Assembly (NCBI GenBank): GCA_046759385.1
Contig: JBHICC010000028.1
Span: forward strand, 1 to 33,693
Reading direction: 5' to 3'
DNA length: 33,693 nucleotides
Source of the DNA: JBHICC01 sp046759385
GTDB taxonomy: Bacteria; Pseudomonadota; Gammaproteobacteria; Acidiferrobacterales; SPGG2
The position numbers and the translations under genes are program-made. The notes under the pieces are model-generated. The model made no database searches. It was given only the letters and a program-made list of their open reading frames with translations, and was not told the origin of the DNA. Positions 23,550 through 32,074 of this stretch are shown one piece after another; position 1 is the first letter of the stretch; each line of letters begins with the position of its first letter.

Positions 23550-24437
23550 CTAATTATCATAAGGTCGGGCCAAATCCTGATAGGCATCAATGCGGCGGTC
23601 ACGAAAGAACGGCCAGATCCGCCGTAACTCTTCTGTACGACGCCGGCTAAGTTCGGCGACCAGTACTTGCGACTCTTCCTCCGTGGCCTGTGCAAGCAAC
23701 TCGCCTTGTGGACCGGCAATGAAGCTTGAACCCCAGAACTCGATGCCTGTGGAATCGTCTTCCGCTGTCTGTTCGAAGCCGGTGCGGTTGCACACGACGA
23801 CCGGCAATGCATTAGCAATAGCGTGCGCTCGCTGGATCGTGATCCAGCCGTCACGCTGGCGCAATCTTTCGCGCTCGTCATCGCGCGCATCCCAGCCGAT
23901 CGCGCTTGGGTATAACAACAGGTCGGCGCCGCGTAAGGCCATCAAGCGAGCGGCCTCGGGGTACCACTGATCCCAACAGATCAACACACCAAGTTTCCCG
24001 ATGGAAGTTTGGATCGGCGTAAACCCCTGGTCACCAGGCGTGAAGTAGAACTTCTCGTGGTACCCCGGATCGTCGGGGATGTGCATCTTGCGGTACTGGC
24101 CCGCGATGCTGCCGTCGACATCTACCGCGACAGCAGTGTTGTGATACATGCCGGCGGCGCCGCGCTCGAACACACAGCCGATCACGACCACGGAAAGCTC
24201 TTTGGCCAGCTTGCTAAGCGTATCGGTTGTTGGCCCTGGAATCGGCTCGGCGAGGTCGAATCGAGTGACGTCCTCGACCTGACAGAGATAGGTACTGGCG
24301 TGGAGCTCCTGCAATAAGACGAGCTGCGCACCTAACGCGGCGGCGTCCCGAAGTCCTTCGACGCTCGCTTGCAAGTTGCGCTCGCGGTCGTCAACACAAG
24401 CCTGCTGGACCAGTCCGATTTTCCAGGTGTCTGTCAC
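23550..24437 (-). CDS. aguB: N-carbamoylputrescine amidase
   Basis: Hydrolyses N-carbamoylputrescine to putrescine, CO2 and ammonia, the last step of the agmatine route. The 295-residue nitrilase-superfamily enzyme has the Glu-Lys-Cys triad Glu44 (LLQELH), Lys117 (YRKMHIPDDPGYHEKFYF) and Cys154 (LICWDQWYPEAARL). The HIPDDPGYHEKFYFTPGD stretch is typical of AguB rather than other nitrilases. It lies 43 bases downstream of aguA on the same strand, as expected for an aguA-aguB pair. Confidence 0.95.
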   Translation of the reverse strand: MTDTWKIGLVQQACVDDRERNLQASVEGLRDAAALGAQLVLLQELHASTYLCQVEDVTRFDLAEPIPGPTTDTLSKLAKELSVVVIGCVFERGAAGMYHNTAVAVDVDGSIAGQYRKMHIPDDPGYHEKFYFTPGDQGFTPIQTSIGKLGVLICWDQWYPEAARLMALRGADLLLYPSAIGWDARDDERERLRQRDGWITIQRAHAIANALPVVVCNRTGFEQTAEDDSTGIEFWGSSFIAGPQGELLAQATEEESQVLVAELSRRRTEELRRIWPFFRDRRIDAYQDLARPYDN

Positions 24438-24480
24438 AGTTCCTTATGGTAGCACTGGAGCGGCTAGCGGGTGTGAGTGG

Positions 24481-25530
24481 TCAGCTATCGAGAACGCCAG
24501 CGGGCAGGTGCATCGCAGAACAGTGAATGCTGCCGCCTTGGTTGACCAGAAGGCGTGCGTCTACCGCGACAATCTCTCGCTCTGGGAAGCAGATAGCCAT
24601 ACGCTCGAGCGCCTCTCGATCCGCCGGATCCTGGTAACAAGGGACCAGCACCGTGCCGTTGATGATGAGAAAATTCGCGTACGTCGCCGGTAGGCGCTGC
24701 CCGCCACTGTCGTAGATTGGCGCGGGACAGGGTAGCGGTACCAGTCGGTAGGGCCTACCGGCGCGTGTACGAAACGCGGCGAGTTCATTTCGCATGGCCA
24801 CCAGCGCCGGCGCGCATTCATCGTTTTCATGGGGGCTGGCATACGCAATGGTGTGCTCGTCGCAAAAGCGGGCGAGGGTGTCAATGTGGCCATCGGTATC
24901 GTCACCTGGAATGGACCCCTGTTGGAGCCACAGGATCCGCTCGACACCGAACAACTTGTTGAAGCGTTCCTCCAGCGCTGGCACGGTTAGAGACGGGTTG
25001 CGCGTGGGCGAGAGCGTACAACGTCTCGTGGTAAGCAAGGTGCCGGCGCCGTCGACCTCGATACTGCCCCCTTCTAGCACCAAGTCTACGGCCTCGCGTG
25101 GGGTCGTGCCAAAAGCTTTGTTCTGGTGCAGCCGTGAGGTGATAAGGTTATCGAGGTCGGCCTGATGTTTGCCGCCCCAGCCGTTGAAGCGGAAATCGAG
25201 GAGTCGCGGTTGCCCGCGCTCGAGCACGGTAATCGGCCCGTGATCTCGCGCCCATGTATCATTGGAGGGGCTGACATGTAGTGTGATCCGATGCAGATCG
25301 ATCTGTGCGTCAGCTAACCGCTCGCGCACATGCGCTAGGTGTGGGTGATCATGACATACGATCAACGCTCGCTGGCGACGACTGATGTGCGAGGTCAAGA
25401 CGAGGTAGACTGACTCGACGCGCTCGAGCGTTTTAGCCCAATCTGTTTTCGCATGCGGCCAGGTAAGCAAGGTGCCGCTCTGCGGGGCCCATTCTGGCGG
25501 AAGGTAACGACGGGCGGTTCGAGAATGCAC
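24481..25530 (-). CDS. aguA: agmatine deiminase
   Basis: Converts agmatine to N-carbamoylputrescine and ammonia (guanidino-group-modifying fold). The 349-residue protein contains WPH near residue 25, NDTWARDHGP, the FNGWGGK block, GDDTDGHIDTLARF and the catalytic Cys337 in GGSIHCSAMHLP. It starts with GTG at 25530 without a strong ribosome binding site. With aguB it gives a complete agmatine-to-putrescine pathway. Arginine decarboxylase is not in the window. Transcribed divergently from the DUF1015 gene. Confidence 0.95.
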   Translation of the reverse strand: MHSRTARRYLPPEWAPQSGTLLTWPHAKTDWAKTLERVESVYLVLTSHISRRQRALIVCHDHPHLAHVRERLADAQIDLHRITLHVSPSNDTWARDHGPITVLERGQPRLLDFRFNGWGGKHQADLDNLITSRLHQNKAFGTTPREAVDLVLEGGSIEVDGAGTLLTTRRCTLSPTRNPSLTVPALEERFNKLFGVERILWLQQGSIPGDDTDGHIDTLARFCDEHTIAYASPHENDECAPALVAMRNELAAFRTRAGRPYRLVPLPCPAPIYDSGGQRLPATYANFLIINGTVLVPCYQDPADREALERMAICFPEREIVAVDARLLVNQGGSIHCSAMHLPAGVLDS

Positions 25531-25569
25531 GCGCAGTCTAATGATGTGGCTAGCAGCTTGGCAGCGTAT

Positions 25570-25598
25570 TTGACCGCCAATAGCTAGTATATTTGAAT
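25570..25598 (+). promoter_or_regulatory. candidate promoter for the DUF1015 gene
   Basis: TTGACC (25570-25575) and TTGAAT (25593-25598) are 17 bases apart. The -35 is good, the -10 weak. It lies in the gap between the divergent aguA and DUF1015 genes. Confidence 0.3.
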
Positions 25599-25655
25599 GC
25601 TTGCCGGTCGCCCAACCATGGAATGACTAAGGTCTGCAAAGATTCGGGTAGTCCG

Positions 25656-26891
25656 ATGTATCCTATTAGACCTTTCGCCGGTGTGAGGCCAGCCCCAGAG
25701 TTGGCCAGTGCGGTGCTCGCGCCGCCTTACGACGTGTTGACTACGGAGGAAGCGCGTAGCCGTGCGGCGACAAGGCCCTGGGACTTTCTCCATGTATCTC
25801 GCCCTGAGATTGATCTGCCTGCGGACACAGATCCTTATGCTGACGCAGTCTATGTGCAGGGCAGAGATCGTTTCCTGCGCATGATCCGGGAAGACGTATT
25901 GCGGCCAGACAACGAGCCTTGCTACTACGTTTACCGTCTGACAATGGGTACGCACACTCAGACGGGGGTGGTGGCGACCGCAAGGTTGGTGGCCTACGAG
26001 GATGGCCGTATTCGCCCTCACGAGCTCACACGCCCACAAAAAGAAGCTGACCGAACCCGTCACATCGATATATTGAATGCGCAAACTGGCCCGGTCGCAC
26101 TTACGTATCGTCAACGCCAGGAGATCGACGCGTTGGTGGAGTCGATGACACAAGGTAATGCCGCAATCGATACCGTCGTTGACGATGGTGTACGTCATTC
26201 ACTCTGGTCTACGTGTGACCGTCGGTGCCTCGACACGCTCGGTGAAGCGTTTGCTAAGGTTGAACGCTTCTACATCGCCGACGGTCATCACCGTGCGGCC
26301 GCTGCAGCGCGTGTCGCGGCGGCACGCCGTGCGGCGAACCACGATCGCAAAGGCGAGCAGCCTTGGGATTACCTTTTGTGCGTGTTGTTCCCTGACAAAG
26401 AGATGAAAATCTTCGAGTACAACCGCGTGGTTAAGGATCTGAATGGACTCACACGGGATCAGTTTCTTATAAAGCTGACGCGGTGGTTTGCCGTCGAACC
26501 CGTCGGTGCGCCCGTACAACCGCAGCAAGCGCGCGAGTTTGGCATGTATCTTAAGGGACAATGGTACCGACTCGAATTAAACGAGGCGGTTAGCGCTGCA
26601 GCAGCTCAGCATTTGGATGTCAATCTACTGGGCGACCATATTATCGAACCGGTGCTCGGCATCGGCGACCCGAGACGGGACACGCGCATTGAGTTTGTCG
26701 GCGGAATCCGCGGATTGGCTGAACTTGAACGGCGTGTACACGCGGAGCAAACGGCCGTGGCATTTTCACTTTATCCAACCTCGTTGGCTGATCTGATGGC
26801 GACTGTCGATGCGGGTGAAGTGATGCCACCGAAATCGACGTGGTTTGAGCCTAAGCTAGCTGACGGCTTGGTCTGCTACACATTCGATTGA
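25656..26891 (+). CDS. DUF1015 family protein
   Basis: A 411-residue cytoplasmic protein of the DUF1015 family, from the ATG at 25656 that gives MYPIRPFAGVRP, the usual family N-terminus. Conserved features are VLAPPYDVL (about 20-28), the HELTRPQKEADRTRH stretch (122-136), TGPVALTY and the DGHHR motif (209-213), which recalls nucleotide-binding motifs of ParB-like kinases. Family function is not established to my knowledge. Upstream in-frame starts (ATG at 25623) are possible but add residues outside the family. The single-gene unit lies between agu genes and an SDR. Confidence 0.88.
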   Translation: MYPIRPFAGVRPAPELASAVLAPPYDVLTTEEARSRAATRPWDFLHVSRPEIDLPADTDPYADAVYVQGRDRFLRMIREDVLRPDNEPCYYVYRLTMGTHTQTGVVATARLVAYEDGRIRPHELTRPQKEADRTRHIDILNAQTGPVALTYRQRQEIDALVESMTQGNAAIDTVVDDGVRHSLWSTCDRRCLDTLGEAFAKVERFYIADGHHRAAAAARVAAARRAANHDRKGEQPWDYLLCVLFPDKEMKIFEYNRVVKDLNGLTRDQFLIKLTRWFAVEPVGAPVQPQQAREFGMYLKGQWYRLELNEAVSAAAAQHLDVNLLGDHIIEPVLGIGDPRRDTRIEFVGGIRGLAELERRVHAEQTAVAFSLYPTSLADLMATVDAGEVMPPKSTWFEPKLADGLVCYTFD

Positions 26892-26897
26892 GGAGAT

Positions 26898-27767
26898 CTA
26901 GGCACGCGTCCCGGTCCCACTTGCGGAAAGCAGGAACCCGTCTACCCAGCTCGCTGGCAACACTCGCTTGAGCACTGCGAAGAAATGAGTGGGGACAGTG
27001 ACGCGATAACGCACCTTAGGGTGCCGCGCCTCGAGCGCGTGCGTCACCTTTTTCAATACGGCCTCGGGGGCCAAGGTGAACGGCGGTTCGCTGCCTTGTC
27101 CAGCGAGGCGTCTCTCTAGTGCCGCATACGTTTTACGGTGCGCGCTCGCTTCCACGTTGATGTTGTTCTTGAAAGCTATATAAGCGTTTTCGCGAAAACG
27201 GCTCATGATCGGACCCGGCTCGACCAGAGAGACGCAAATGCCGCTACCGCGCAGCTCCAATCGCAACGTGTCGGACAGCGCTTCGAGTGCATATTTGGTG
27301 GCGTTGTACGCACCGCGGTAAGCGAGGCACACAAAGCCGAGCACAGAGCTGATCTGGATGATACGGCCTCGCGCTTGTGCGCGGAAAACGGGGATCAAGC
27401 GGTTGGTGATCTCCATGGTGCCAAACACATTGGTTTCGAATTGGCGACGCAAGGTTTCACGCGACAGATCCTCAACGGCACCTGGTTGTCCGTAGGCACC
27501 GTTGTTGATCAACGCGAACAGTTTTCCGTCGGTGCGCTTTAGTAGCTCTTCTACGGCGCTGTCAATGGAGCCGGGGTCGTCAAGATCCAATCGCAAGCTT
27601 TCAAAGCCCTCGTCCTTTAGCCTTACTACATCAGCGGGCTTGCGTGCACACGCAAACACCCGATAACCCTGCTGCCGCAGACCTTGGGCCAGACAGTAGC
27701 CGATCCCGGAGGAGCATCCGGTGATCAACACGCTACGTTGTTCTCGACGGTCGCTGTCGCTGCGCAT
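26898..27767 (-). CDS. short-chain dehydrogenase/reductase
   Basis: An NAD(P)-dependent oxidoreductase of the classical SDR type, 289 residues. It has the cofactor loop TGCSSGIG (17-23), DLDD at the adenine pocket, NNGAYG, the catalytic Ser in ISSVLG, and YNATK with the catalytic Tyr and Lys. The VEPGPI segment follows, as usual. The C-terminal tail is longer than in minimal SDRs and has a hydrophobic stretch (THFFAVLKRVLPASWVDGFL) that may touch the membrane. The substrate is unknown. The start is the ATG at 27767 with a GGGGA site upstream; a GTG directly before it is the alternative. Confidence 0.9.
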   Translation of the reverse strand: MRSDSDRREQRSVLITGCSSGIGYCLAQGLRQQGYRVFACARKPADVVRLKDEGFESLRLDLDDPGSIDSAVEELLKRTDGKLFALINNGAYGQPGAVEDLSRETLRRQFETNVFGTMEITNRLIPVFRAQARGRIIQISSVLGFVCLAYRGAYNATKYALEALSDTLRLELRGSGICVSLVEPGPIMSRFRENAYIAFKNNINVEASAHRKTYAALERRLAGQGSEPPFTLAPEAVLKKVTHALEARHPKVRYRVTVPTHFFAVLKRVLPASWVDGFLLSASGTGTRA

Positions 27768-27887
27768 CACATTTCCCCAGAAAAACGGTCTTGTAGTGAA
27801 GGCTGTAGTCTATCTTAAAAGGGATTGATAACCATTGGTGTGTCCGGTAGGGTGAAGCAATAGCCTACGGCGCAGGTGGTAGAGTTT

Positions 27888-29813
27888 ATGCCAGACAGTT
27901 CCATGCGGTTGCTGATCAGTGATCAGTTGCAGCTGGCACCCGACGTTCTGAGCAGGTTTTCGCGGCCCGTTGAATGCATTTCTGTATCCACTGATAACGG
28001 GATCTCGCTCGACGGCACACCCCAACTATTAGTGTTGACACCGGAAGAAGCCGATGCCTGGCTCGCTCGCGATGAAGTGAGCGCGCGAGCGAGCCCCGGG
28101 TTGACGGCCGTCATCCTATGGCGCACTGACAGCCAGCGCCCGTTGCCTACGAAACTGCTGGAGCACGCGCTTATTGTCGGTGTTCTCGATGAATCGTGTG
28201 CGTCCGATACGGTCTATGCGACCTTGCGCTCAGGCCTCGCTTTGTTGCAGCGCAGCGAGAACCTTAACGCCGCGCATATGCTCGAACGCGTGCTCGAGAT
28301 CGGTCGCGCGCTTGCCTCGGAGAAGAGTCTCGATACCCTGTTGGACCTCATCCTTAACTATGCGCGTGAGCTCACCAATGCGGATGGGGCCTCGATCTAC
28401 ACCAGGGACAAGACTGGAAAGCTTTATTTTCGGCTCTGGCAAAACTTCTCAACAGCCGCGCGATCGAACGCGCAGAAAACCTTGGTAGGCGAGTACAGCG
28501 TGGCTGGCTATGTGGCGCGCACAGGTGAATGGGTAGCTGTCGATGATGCGTACGCGATCCCGGAGTCTGCACCGTATCGGTTCTCGCCAGCGGTCGACAG
28601 CAGCATCGGTTACCGCACGCGCTCGATGTTGACTGTACCGCTCAAGAACAAGGCCGATGAGGTCGTTGGCGTGTTGCAGTTGATTAATCGCAAGGACCGC
28701 GCCGATGTGCGGCTCAAGACTGCTAAAGACGTTGCCAAGCACGTGCTTCCATTTGATGAACTCAGCGGCTCTGTCGCACTTGCGCTCGCCGGGCAGGCCG
28801 GTGTAGCGCTCGAGAACAGTATTCTTTACAGCGATATCGAACGGCTTTTCGAGGGGTTCATTCGAGCGTCGGTGCAAGCGATCGAGGCGCGAGACCCCAC
28901 GACTGCAGGCCATTCTTTTCGAGTGGCCGACTTTACCGAAAGATTGGCGAAAGCGGTGGACCGCACCGACAGCTTCGAGCTGCGTGACATCTTGTTTACG
29001 CGTGACCAGTTGACTGAGCTGCGTTATGCGGCACTGCTTCATGATTTCGGTAAGGTAGGCGTACGCGAAGATATTCTAGTGAAGGCTAAGAAGCTGTACG
29101 GGCACCAGCTGGAAATAGTAGAGCAACGCTTCAAGCTTGTGCGCGCCAGCCTTGCGCGTGACGGCTATCGTCAATTGTTGGACCTTCAGCAACAGCAGCC
29201 ACTTAGCCCAGAAGAGCTGGCAACGCGCCGCCGCGAGATCGAGCAGATGCTCAGGGAAGAACACGAACGGTTGGAGCAGTACTGGAACGTCGTTTTGCGC
29301 ACGAACGAGCCGAGAGTTTCACGAGCGGTAATGAGCAGTGAGCTCAATCAGGTTGCTGAGTATACTTTTGTCGACGAGAATGGAGAGGAGGTAGCGTTGC
29401 TGCAGCCCTTTGAGTTCGCACACCTGACATTAGCCAAAGGTAACTTGAACTTGGAGGAGCGTGCCCAGATTGAGTCACACGTCAATCACACCTTTACTTT
29501 TCTGAGCCTGATTCCATGGACTAAGAGTTTGTCGCGACTGCCGGAAATCGCATACGCACATCACGAGAAACTTGACGGCAGCGGATATCCGCGCGGCTTG
29601 ACCAGCGGCGAGATCCCTGTTCAATCAAGAATCATGACGATTGCCGATATCTATGACGCACTTACGGCGCGTGATCGTCCCTATAAGCCGAGCATACCGG
29701 CTGAGAAAGCGCTCGATATTCTGCATTCTGAGGCAGAGGCAGGTAAGATCGATCCGGTTCTGCTGACAATCTTCGTCGAGTCGGGCGCTTTTGTTCAGGA
29801 TAATAGATCCTGA
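27888..29813 (+). CDS. GAF and HD-GYP domain phosphohydrolase
   Basis: A 641-residue signalling protein. The N-terminal 125 residues are unassigned (possibly a degenerate receiver-like domain), then a GAF sensor (about 130-310) and an HD-GYP domain with HSFRVA, the metal pair HD (ALLHDFGKVG), HHEKLDGSGYP and ADIYDALTARDRPYKP. All these HD-GYP marks are present, so c-di-GMP hydrolysis is likely. Unusually, about 100 residues with a charged coiled stretch (PEELATRRREIEQMLREEHE) separate the HD part from the HHE/GYP part. The start at ATG 27888 is preceded by AGGTGG. No membrane segment. Confidence 0.9.
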   Translation: MPDSSMRLLISDQLQLAPDVLSRFSRPVECISVSTDNGISLDGTPQLLVLTPEEADAWLARDEVSARASPGLTAVILWRTDSQRPLPTKLLEHALIVGVLDESCASDTVYATLRSGLALLQRSENLNAAHMLERVLEIGRALASEKSLDTLLDLILNYARELTNADGASIYTRDKTGKLYFRLWQNFSTAARSNAQKTLVGEYSVAGYVARTGEWVAVDDAYAIPESAPYRFSPAVDSSIGYRTRSMLTVPLKNKADEVVGVLQLINRKDRADVRLKTAKDVAKHVLPFDELSGSVALALAGQAGVALENSILYSDIERLFEGFIRASVQAIEARDPTTAGHSFRVADFTERLAKAVDRTDSFELRDILFTRDQLTELRYAALLHDFGKVGVREDILVKAKKLYGHQLEIVEQRFKLVRASLARDGYRQLLDLQQQQPLSPEELATRRREIEQMLREEHERLEQYWNVVLRTNEPRVSRAVMSSELNQVAEYTFVDENGEEVALLQPFEFAHLTLAKGNLNLEERAQIESHVNHTFTFLSLIPWTKSLSRLPEIAYAHHEKLDGSGYPRGLTSGEIPVQSRIMTIADIYDALTARDRPYKPSIPAEKALDILHSEAEAGKIDPVLLTIFVESGAFVQDNRS

Positions 29814-29838
29814 ACTCGTTCATAGTGATCGCTGACTG

Positions 29839-29844
29839 TATAAT
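29839..29844 (+). promoter_or_regulatory. candidate -10 element of the Gfo/Idh/MocA gene
   Basis: A perfect TATAAT lies 71 bases before the ATG at 29916, but the expected -35 position has only a poor match. By eye only. Confidence 0.35.
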
Positions 29845-29915
29845 CGCGGCTCATCATCGGGTCGCCATCGATTTCCCTATCTTGTGCAAGCCTAGCAGGC
29901 GAATATTGAGATCCC

Positions 29916-30878
29916 ATGAGCCAAAGTCAGTCCGGTAGCAAGCTTCGCTTGGGTGTCATCGGTGTAGGCTATCTTGGGCGCTTCCACGCGCGCATCTATA
30001 ACGACATGCTGGATGTTGAGTTGGTTGGCGTCGCTGATATTGACTCCGACGTGGTTCATGAGATAGCTGGGCAACATCGTTGTCAGGCGTACACCAATGC
30101 TGCCGACCTGATAGGCAAAGTTGACGCGGTTAGCGTAGTTGTACCTACAGCGTCTCACCTCAAAGTAGCGCGACCGTTTCTGGAGAACGGCATTCATATG
30201 CTGATGGAAAAACCGATTGCACCGACCTATGAAGAGTCCTTGGAAATCGTCAGGCTGGCCGAGCGTGACGGCGTGATTCTTCAGGTCGGCCATCTTGAGC
30301 GGTTCAATGCCGGTGTGATGGCGTTAGCGGAACGGGTGAAGAATCCGCGGTTTATCGAAGTGCACCGTCTTGGCACGTTCGTAGAACGCGCGACCGACGT
30401 CGATGTTGTGACAGATCTAATGATTCACGATATCGATATTGCGTTGGCTTTAGTGAAGGCAAAGATTAAGGATATCGGAGCGGTGGGCACTTCTGTTCTC
30501 ACAGACCATGTCGATATCGCGAATGCACGGCTCGAGTTTGAAAACGGCGCTGTTGCCAACGTTACCGCCAGTCGTGTTTCAAATAAGAAGCTACGGCGTA
30601 TCCGAGTATTCGGACAGCACAATTACTACGGTCTAAACTATATCGATCAACAGCTTGAGATTTTGCGGGCACAACCGAGCGGTGGCGACGGCAAACGATC
30701 GGAGATCGTAACTGAGCGATTAAATATCGAGCCGCGACCGCCGTTGGACACGGAGCTCGAGAATTTTGTTGAGGCTGTGCGCAACAGTCGTCCTCCACTT
30801 GTGGATGGCTGGGTTGGGTTGGAGGCGGTAAGAGTGGCCGAACTCGTGAAAGAAAAGATGGCCAGATCGATGCATTAA
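29916..30878 (+). CDS. Gfo/Idh/MocA family oxidoreductase
   Basis: A 320-residue NAD(P)-dependent sugar dehydrogenase-like protein. The N-terminal Rossmann motif is GVIGVGYLGRFHARIY, the EKP motif is LMEKPIAPTYEE, and DLMIHDIDIALAL carries the catalytic-type His. The C-terminal part has NVTASRVSNKKLRRIRVFG. The pattern is close to what I recall of UDP-GlcNAc 3-dehydrogenase (GnnA) and related nucleotide-sugar enzymes, but gnnB or lpx genes are not adjacent, so I leave the substrate open. Convergent with pyrD. Confidence 0.88.
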   Translation: MSQSQSGSKLRLGVIGVGYLGRFHARIYNDMLDVELVGVADIDSDVVHEIAGQHRCQAYTNAADLIGKVDAVSVVVPTASHLKVARPFLENGIHMLMEKPIAPTYEESLEIVRLAERDGVILQVGHLERFNAGVMALAERVKNPRFIEVHRLGTFVERATDVDVVTDLMIHDIDIALALVKAKIKDIGAVGTSVLTDHVDIANARLEFENGAVANVTASRVSNKKLRRIRVFGQHNYYGLNYIDQQLEILRAQPSGGDGKRSEIVTERLNIEPRPPLDTELENFVEAVRNSRPPLVDGWVGLEAVRVAELVKEKMARSMH

Positions 30879-30906
30879 GAAGCGTGATTAGCGCAGAGTT
30901 GGCTTT

Positions 30907-32010
30907 CTATTTCATTAGGTGCGGTCCGGTGCGCGCTTGGGCAACTGTCTCGGCGAGTGTTGCATAGCCCGAGGCCTTCACTCGGCGTGCCAGCCCCGTC
31001 ACGATCCTACGCACGACCCCCGGCCCTCCGTAGATCAACGAGGTATAGATCTGAATCAGATCAGCTCCCGCAACGAGCTTCTCCCAAGCATCATCGGCGG
31101 TTTCGACACCACCTACACCTATGATCGTTATCTGACCTTTTAGGTGTGCGTAGAGTTTACGAACGACTGTGGTCGAAATGTCTCTAAGTGGACGACCACT
31201 TAGCCCACCCGTCTCGCGCGCTGCCAGCATGTCTTCCATCTCAGGACGGCTGAGAGTCGTATTGGTAGCGATGATGGCATCGACTTTGTGCGTGAGCGCG
31301 AGTCGCGCAATCACAGCGATCTGGGCATCGTCAATGTCAGGCGCGATCTTCAGCGCGACAGGGACATAGACGCGTCGAGTTTTTCCCAAAGTAACCTGCT
31401 CATGCTTCAGCTGTAGCAGCAGTTTTTCCAGCCGTTGTTCATCTTGCAGGTCTCGCAGCCCCGGCGTGTTGGGAGATGAGATATTGATCGTCACGTAGTC
31501 CGCATGGGCGTAGACTGCGCGAAAGGCCTCGAGATAGTCCTCTACTGCGCCCTCATCTGAAGTGGCTTTATTCTTTCCTATATTGATACCGACAATCCCT
31601 TGTTTCTCTTGGCGGTGCAAACTATCTAAAAACTGCTCAACACCGACGTTGTTGAAACCCATGCGGTTGATTAGCGCAGCGCGAGTTGGGATACGAAACA
31701 GCCGGGCCTTGGGATTGCCCGCCTGCGGTCGCGGCGTCACCGTGCCAAGCTCAATGAAGCCAAAGCCGAGGTCTTGCAAAGGGCGGATTTGTCGCGCGTT
31801 TTTATCGAGGCCCGCGGCAAGTCCAACGGGATTGGGAAAGTGCAGCCCCATTGCCTCGACTGGAAGCATCGGGGTACGTTTTGCCTGTAACACCCGTATC
31901 AAGGTGCCGAAACCGGGTACGTGATATAACCAGCGGACAAACAGAAAAGTCAGGTCGTGGCTTCGTTCTGCATCTAGCAGAAACAATAAAGGGCGGATGA
32001 GCTTATACAA
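30907..32010 (-). CDS. pyrD: dihydroorotate dehydrogenase (quinone), class 2
   Basis: Oxidises dihydroorotate to orotate in pyrimidine synthesis, passing electrons to quinone at the inner membrane. From the TTG at 32010 it has 367 residues and begins LYKLIRPLLFLLDAERSHDL, the usual N-terminal membrane-associating helices of class 2 enzymes. FMN-site blocks include NPVGLAAGLDKNA, GTVTPRPQAGNPK, MGFNNVGV, GINIGKNK and NISSPNTPGLRDLQ with the catalytic Ser. The TTG start is chosen by family alignment. A GTG at 32097 gives 396 residues and would overlap the upstream gene by 23 bases. No good ribosome binding site at either. Confidence 0.94.
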   Translation of the reverse strand: MYKLIRPLLFLLDAERSHDLTFLFVRWLYHVPGFGTLIRVLQAKRTPMLPVEAMGLHFPNPVGLAAGLDKNARQIRPLQDLGFGFIELGTVTPRPQAGNPKARLFRIPTRAALINRMGFNNVGVEQFLDSLHRQEKQGIVGINIGKNKATSDEGAVEDYLEAFRAVYAHADYVTINISSPNTPGLRDLQDEQRLEKLLLQLKHEQVTLGKTRRVYVPVALKIAPDIDDAQIAVIARLALTHKVDAIIATNTTLSRPEMEDMLAARETGGLSGRPLRDISTTVVRKLYAHLKGQITIIGVGGVETADDAWEKLVAGADLIQIYTSLIYGGPGVVRRIVTGLARRVKASGYATLAETVAQARTGPHLMK

Positions 32011-32074
32011 GGTGCGTTGGGCTGATGTCAGGGCACGTTGGAAACGACATTGCTCGTACGGCGTTTTGAAAACA

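Noticed and set aside
25584..26198. 204-residue open frame on the minus strand
   Set aside because: It lies wholly antisense to the well-supported DUF1015 gene, and its sequence is Arg/His/Cys-rich without family marks.
28449..29042. 197-residue open frame on the minus strand
   Set aside because: Antisense shadow of the GAF/HD-GYP gene.
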